Translations under genes and position numbers: made by a program
Assembly (NCBI GenBank): GCA_902583585.1
Contig: CACHWN010000005.1
Coordinates: forward strand, 23,248 to 87,247
From: an uncultured Pelagibacteraceae bacterium
GTDB taxonomy: Bacteria > Pseudomonadota > Alphaproteobacteria > Pelagibacterales > Pelagibacteraceae
DNA length: 64,000 nucleotides
Direction: 5' to 3'
Shown here: positions 59,537 through 64,000 of the stretch, one piece after another
How the letters are laid out: each line of letters starts with the position of its first letter
How positions within the stretch are numbered: position 1 is the first letter of the stretch
Notes under the pieces: generated by a model
The model's input: the letters and a program-made list of their open reading frames with translations, nothing else
Told to the model about the DNA's origin: nothing
Database searches by the model: none

Positions 59537-60402
59537 TAAAAAAAGGTATAATATTAGCTGGTGGGATGGGTACCAGAATGAGTCCACTAACTAAAGCCGT
59601 TAACAAACAACTCTTGCCACTTTATGATAAGCCTTTAATATTTTATCCGCTATCAATATTGATGTTAGCTGGGATAAAGCATGTATTAATTATTGTTAAT
59701 AAAGGACAACTAAACCAGTTTAGGAAAATTCTTCCGGAAAAAAATAATATTGGTTTAAAAATTGAGTACAAAGAACAACTAAAACCAGCCGGACTTCCAC
59801 AAGCGTTCACGATTGGAGAAAAATTCATTGGTAGAGATAATGTTGCACTAATTTTGGGTGATAATTTCTTTTACGGACAAAGTCTTACAAAAATTTTAAA
59901 AAAAAACGCCTCTTTTAAAAAAGGAGCAAAAATTTTTGTTTATCCTGTTAAAAACGCTCAACAATATGGAGTAGCTACTTTAAACAAAAATAAGAAAATA
60001 CTTAAACTAGATGAGAAACCAAAGAAACCAAAATCAAATTTAGCTGTGACTGGTCTCTATTTTTTTGACAACAATGTAGTTAGTTTTTCAAAAAACTTAA
60101 AACCCTCATCTAGGGGAGAATTAGAAATAATTGATCTTTTAAAAATTTATCTTAAAAGGAAAAAATTATCAGCAGAGTTTATAGGACGAGGTGGCGCATG
60201 GCTTGATACAGGAAATGTAAAAGATTACTATGATGCGTGTAATTTTGTATCTGCTATTGAAAATAGACAAGGATTAAAAATAGCATGTTTAGAGGAAATT
60301 TCTTTAAAAAATAAATGGATAAATAGTAATAATATATTAGATGCTATCTCGTTTTATGGTAATTGTGAATATTCAAAATATCTTAAATCACTAATAAATT
60401 AA
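59533..60402 (+). CDS. rmlA: Glucose-1-phosphate thymidylyltransferase
   Basis: GIILAGGMGTRMSPLTKAVNKQLLPLYDKPLIFYPLS; GRGGAWLDTGNVKDYYDA. Confidence 0.95.
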   Translation: MIKKGIILAGGMGTRMSPLTKAVNKQLLPLYDKPLIFYPLSILMLAGIKHVLIIVNKGQLNQFRKILPEKNNIGLKIEYKEQLKPAGLPQAFTIGEKFIGRDNVALILGDNFFYGQSLTKILKKNASFKKGAKIFVYPVKNAQQYGVATLNKNKKILKLDEKPKKPKSNLAVTGLYFFDNNVVSFSKNLKPSSRGELEIIDLLKIYLKRKKLSAEFIGRGGAWLDTGNVKDYYDACNFVSAIENRQGLKIACLEEISLKNKWINSNNILDAISFYGNCEYSKYLKSLIN

Positions 60403-61109
60403 TGGTGAAAATTTTGGTAACAGGATCAGACGGAAGATTTGGAAAAATATTAAGAAAAGTTAAAACTAGATATAAGTTTATTTTTAAAGATAAAAAAGAA
60501 TTAAATATACTTTCTCAAAAATCTATTGTTCAAAATATAAAAAAATTCAAACCTATTTATATTCTTCATCTAGCCGGTCTATCAAGACCAATGAAATTAC
60601 ATGATACTAATATATCAAAAAGTATCGATTTAAATATAATAGGTACATGTAACTTAGTTAAGGAAGCTTCAAAAGAAAATATAAAATTTATCTATTTGTC
60701 TACTAATTATGTTTATGAAGGAAATAAAGGAAATTATAAAGAAACAGACTCATTAAAACCTTGGAATAATTATGCATGGTCAAAATTAGGTGGCGAGTGT
60801 GCAGCTCAAATGTACAAAAATTCACTTATAGTAAGAATGTGTATGACTGAGAAACCTTTCATTCATAAAAAAGCTTATGCAAATGTAAAGTCAAATTTTA
60901 TATTTCAGGAGGAAGCGGCAAAATTGCTTATAAAAATTATAAAAAGAAAAGGGATAATTAATTTAGGTGGCCCGAGTCAAAGTATTTATAATTTTGCAAA
61001 AAAATATAATAAAAAGATTAAAAAAATATTTTCTAAAAAAGAATTTCCAAAAAGAACTGATATGAATTTGAGTAAATTGAAAAGTATAATAAAGCATGAA
61101 AATAATTAA
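60402..61109 (+). CDS. RmlD-like sugar nucleotide reductase (short)
   Basis: ILVTGSDGRFGKIL; HLAGLSRPMKLH; STNYVYEGNKGNYKETD; NYAWSKLGGE; 235 aa. Confidence 0.75.
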   Translation: MVKILVTGSDGRFGKILRKVKTRYKFIFKDKKELNILSQKSIVQNIKKFKPIYILHLAGLSRPMKLHDTNISKSIDLNIIGTCNLVKEASKENIKFIYLSTNYVYEGNKGNYKETDSLKPWNNYAWSKLGGECAAQMYKNSLIVRMCMTEKPFIHKKAYANVKSNFIFQEEAAKLLIKIIKRKGIINLGGPSQSIYNFAKKYNKKIKKIFSKKEFPKRTDMNLSKLKSIIKHENN

Positions 61110-61629
61110 GACAAAATTTAAAGATCTAATAATTGTTAAACAAAAAAATAATACCGATAAGAGAGGTTCATTAAGAGAAACTTTTAATAACAAAATTTTA
61201 AAGAAGAAATTTGTTTTTGAGTACTGTACTACATCGAAAAAAAACGTCTTGAGAGGTTTTCATTTTCAAACAAAATTTAAACAATCTAAATACGTTAATG
61301 TAATTAAAGGAAAAATACTTGATGCTGTTATCGATCTCAGAAAAAATTCAAAAACATTTGGAAAAATTTTTAAAATTGTTTTATCGCAAAAAAATGCCTT
61401 AAGTTTATTTGTACCTGCAGGGTTTGCTCATGCTTATTACAGTATTGAAAAAGAAAATATAATTTATTACAAGTTAGATAATTACTACTCACCTAAATTT
61501 GAAGACGGTATCATTTATAATGACAAATCTTTAAAGATTAAGTGGCCAGACAGTAAAATAATTATCTCAAAAAAAGATAAAAATTTACTATCATTTAAAG
61601 AATTTAAAAGAAAATATAAAGCCCTTTAA
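61096..61629 (+). CDS. rmlC: dTDP-4-dehydrorhamnose 3,5-epimerase
   Basis: DKRGSLRETFN; LRGFHFQTKFKQSKYVNVIKGKILDAVIDLRKNSKTFGK; FVPAGFAHAYYSI. Confidence 0.9.
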   Translation: MKIIKTKFKDLIIVKQKNNTDKRGSLRETFNNKILKKKFVFEYCTTSKKNVLRGFHFQTKFKQSKYVNVIKGKILDAVIDLRKNSKTFGKIFKIVLSQKNALSLFVPAGFAHAYYSIEKENIIYYKLDNYYSPKFEDGIIYNDKSLKIKWPDSKIIISKKDKNLLSFKEFKRKYKAL

Positions 61630-62432
61630 TCTAAAAAACTAATGTCAGCAAATTTAATTGGAAGAGTTGAAAACTTTGTATATTTTCTAAACCAATAAGA
61701 AAGATATCTCTCAGCTAAAAATCCATATATTCTTTGTAATCCGTAACCCGAAAGGTCAAATCCAAATTCTTTTTCACATCTCTCAAGCCATGGAAAAACT
61801 GACTCATAGTAATTTCTTAAAATATTTTCTGATTTACAAATAAACATATTATGTGGACTAAATGATACTTCAGAATTCACATAATCTTTGAAATCAATTC
61901 TATCTTTGATATCAAGTAGATTAATCGCTTTTTCTAAATTTCCCTCTCCATGCATCATATCAAAATGAAATTTAATATTTCTTTTTTTGCTATCAAAAAA
62001 TAAGCTTGGTTTTTGAATCATTTTTTTAAAGTTTCGTTTTAAGAATTTCGATAATTTAAATTCATTTACATAAAATGCATTTCCTAAAATACTTTCATAA
62101 TTCTCATAATTTTTTGGAATATTTTTAATCAGATTTTGACTTAATTGATTTAAATTAATAATTTTTTCATTTTTTTCATTTATAACCCAAAATTTTCTAT
62201 ACTGGCAGAAACCTATCCAATCATTTTTTAAATCAAGACTATTATTTTTCCATAACCAAAAATGAAAGGAGTACTCTCCGTAATAAGGATTTTTTTTTGT
62301 TATATTGTATCCTGTGTTATCTCTTAAAAAATTCTCATTTTTGATTTTAGGACCTAGTCCAACAGGATAATAGCCAAAATCTTTTATCTTTTGATAGTGG
62401 TTATTATCTAATGTAATACAAAACATTTTCAT
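61626..62432 (-). CDS. DUF4422-like glycosyltransferase
   Basis: KKNPYYGEYSFHFWLWKNN...DWIGFCQYRKFWV. Confidence 0.7.
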   Translation of the reverse strand: MKMFCITLDNNHYQKIKDFGYYPVGLGPKIKNENFLRDNTGYNITKKNPYYGEYSFHFWLWKNNSLDLKNDWIGFCQYRKFWVINEKNEKIINLNQLSQNLIKNIPKNYENYESILGNAFYVNEFKLSKFLKRNFKKMIQKPSLFFDSKKRNIKFHFDMMHGEGNLEKAINLLDIKDRIDFKDYVNSEVSFSPHNMFICKSENILRNYYESVFPWLERCEKEFGFDLSGYGLQRIYGFLAERYLSYWFRKYTKFSTLPIKFADISFLD

Positions 62433-62433
62433 A

Positions 62434-63114
62434 TTAAAGCCTAAAAATTTTATTTATATCATTATGATTTATTAAATTCATAAATTTTTTATGGTGATTG
62501 AAGTAGTCAGAAAATTTTAAACTTTTAAAATTATTTTCTTCTAATTTAAGTATATTTGAGTTTTTTCTTTTAAAGATAATTCCAATTCCATGGTCTGCGA
62601 TACAAGTGTATGTGTCAGCATAATCATATGTTCTTGCGCGCACAATTGCTTTCCAAACGTCTCCGTTCCAATGACCATAAATTCTAGGAACAACTTGATT
62701 CCAAATTTTTTTGGGTAAACAGTCGTGAACAAATATTGCCCCGTGCTCTTTTATTATTCTAAGTGAATTATCAATATCTTTTATAGTTTGTTCATAAGTG
62801 TGTAATCCATCTAGAAAAATTAAGTCAAATGACTCTTTATTTTTTTGAAAAAATTGATCACTTGTCATTCTTAATGTGCCTCCTCTTTCAGGGTCTACGC
62901 CAACTTTATGGTCTATAACAATTTTCGAAAAATTCTCATTTCGATCGCACCCTATCTCAAGATAGGTTTTATAATTTCTTGTATTAATTATATTTTGAAG
63001 TATCTCAATTCTAGATGGAGATTTGCTCCAATCATAATTCAATCTTTTGTAAAATTTTTCTCCATAAAAGTAATATAAAAGTCTTTTTAAGAAAAATTTG
63101 TATTTTTGTTTCAT
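62434..63114 (-). CDS. Class I SAM-dependent methyltransferase
   Basis: YLEIGCDRNENFSKI; FDLIFLDGLHTYEQTIKDIDNSLRII; IFVHDCLP. Confidence 0.85.
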   Translation of the reverse strand: MKQKYKFFLKRLLYYFYGEKFYKRLNYDWSKSPSRIEILQNIINTRNYKTYLEIGCDRNENFSKIVIDHKVGVDPERGGTLRMTSDQFFQKNKESFDLIFLDGLHTYEQTIKDIDNSLRIIKEHGAIFVHDCLPKKIWNQVVPRIYGHWNGDVWKAIVRARTYDYADTYTCIADHGIGIIFKRKNSNILKLEENNFKSLKFSDYFNHHKKFMNLINHNDINKIFRL

Positions 63115-63120
63115 TTAAAA

Positions 63121-63166
63121 TGGTAGCGAGGGGCGGATTCGAACCGCCGACCCCAGGCTTATGAGT
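63121..63166 (-). pseudogene. tRNA(CAT) 3'-portion fragment (direct repeat copy 1)
   Basis: Reverse complement ACTCATAAGCCTGGGGTCGGCGGTTCGAATCCGCCCCTCGCTACCA; no upstream AGCGAGG to form the acceptor stem. Confidence 0.8.
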
Positions 63167-63251
63167 CCTGGCCAGCAACCTCTACCCTTCACTTCTTAAC
63201 GTTATACAATACTTTTTTTGCAACCTAAAACTATATTTTGCTTCTGAGTGA

Positions 63252-63268
63252 GTCCAATTTGTGACCAG
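63252..63268 (+). repeat. Bipartite motif GTCCAA-N5-GACCAG, left side of cargo ORF
   Basis: Half-sites 63252-63257 and 63263-63268, 11-bp phase; same consensus as the tRNA-Leu island. Confidence 0.7.
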
Positions 63269-63280
63269 AATATTGTATGA

Positions 63281-63883
63281 TTGTTTATGATGAATACTAA
63301 GAAGTATAAATTAAAAGAAGTGCTCAATATTTCTGATGATAACAATTTAGTCTGTTTCACAAATTTAACTTCGTTAAATAATAATAATAAATTTAATAAA
63401 ATTATTGCAAGTTCAATTATAGGGTTATCGGAAAGTTGCGGTTATTGGTCGGCCTGTCATAAACTAGATAAAGATGTTTTTATAATTGATAATGATCAAG
63501 ATAATTCACAACCGAATATTTACTTAGTATATAAAGAAAAAAAATTTATTGGTGTTTATATCCATTGTGGATTGTTTGCTGAAGATTTTGAGGTGCTTCT
63601 TAAAAATAATAAATACCCTCCTGAACATAGAATTAATATTAATGATCAAAAATTTTTAATTTTCAGAACTCCTGATAATGAATTAAATCCTATTAATAAG
63701 AAAAAAATTAAAAAAGAAAGTTTAATTAAGGATTTTGTCGAAGAAAGAACTAATAATAATAAATTTTTAGAATTAAATGTCCATAAAGGAAAATACAATA
63801 TTTATACTTTTAATTCAGCAATAGACGGAGCGGGTGACGCAGAGGTAGCTGGACATTTCATTGAATTAAAAAAAATTGACTAG
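63281..63883 (+). CDS. Hypothetical cargo protein, 200 aa
   Basis: Open frame filling the island between the two motif pairs; no recognised family, no signal peptide. Confidence 0.75.
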   Translation: MFMMNTKKYKLKEVLNISDDNNLVCFTNLTSLNNNNKFNKIIASSIIGLSESCGYWSACHKLDKDVFIIDNDQDNSQPNIYLVYKEKKFIGVYIHCGLFAEDFEVLLKNNKYPPEHRININDQKFLIFRTPDNELNPINKKKIKKESLIKDFVEERTNNNKFLELNVHKGKYNIYTFNSAIDGAGDAEVAGHFIELKKID

Positions 63884-63892
63884 TTTCTGTGT

Positions 63893-63909
63893 GACCAGTT
63901 TGTGACCAA
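63893..63909 (+). repeat. Bipartite motif GACCAG-N5-GACCAA, right side of cargo ORF
   Basis: Half-sites 63893-63898 and 63904-63909, 11-bp phase. Confidence 0.7.
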
Positions 63910-63954
63910 ATAAATATTTTTGGTTGTATGAAAATAAATTAACGTTGATTTTAT

Positions 63955-64000
63955 TGGTAGCGAGGGGCGGATTCGAACCGCCGACCCCAGGCTTATGAGT
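63955..64000 (-). tRNA. tRNA-Met or tRNA-Ile2 (CAT), 5' end beyond window
   Basis: CCA end, acceptor 3' strand CCTCGCT, T-arm GGCGG-TTCGAAT-CCGCC, anticodon CAT visible; identical to 63121-63166. Confidence 0.75.

Larger units (their letters stand above)
63121..63954. mobile_element. Putative mini integrative island adjoining a CAT-anticodon tRNA
   Basis: Perfect tRNA 3'-end duplication 63121-63166 / 63955-64000, one unknown ORF, paired 11-bp-phased motifs on both sides; no integrase. Confidence 0.65.

Noticed and set aside
1-64000. CRISPR array, rRNA operon, transposase or full prophage
   Set aside because: No regularly spaced repeats, rRNA sequence, or transposase/phage structural ORFs were found in the window.

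Overview
AT-rich, densely packed alphaproteobacterial window whose gene content suggests SAR11/Pelagibacterales (inferred from gene content and composition; not tested). The backbone is mostly housekeeping: nadK (partial), cinA-like, sfsA, map, a purine cluster purB-purC-purS-purQ-purL with bolA/grxD, rpsD, cimA, cysS, nadE, DAHP synthase, glmS, a truncated glmU, prpB/prpC, glycine betaine ABC components, zinc uptake (zur/znuABC), an Anbu proteasome-like peptidase, nrdAB, dusA, rpoZ, a polyamine/methylthioadenosine operon, and a surface-polysaccharide cluster (rmlBADC-like plus glycosyltransferases). The most interesting structure is at the two window ends. Each end carries a very small tRNA-associated island: a tRNA gene, one cargo ORF (a periplasmic trypsin-like protease; an unknown 200-aa protein), and a perfect duplication of part of the tRNA (41 bp for tRNA-Leu(UAA); at least 46 bp for a CAT-anticodon tRNA). 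Neither island encodes an integrase. Both carry the same bipartite motif GWCCAR-N5-GWCCAR (two half-sites exactly 11 bp apart, same orientation) on both sides of the cargo gene. This looks like a family of integrase-less, cargo-only mini integrative elements, possibly mobilised in trans. A second candidate is a tightly coupled 8-gene operon (49028-55962) that combines a SpeD-SpeE fusion, MTA phosphorylase, MtnA and a class II aldolase (DHAP-shunt-like) with an unexpected tautomerase, a nitrilase and two exported hydrolases. All product calls come from reading motifs; no database search was run.
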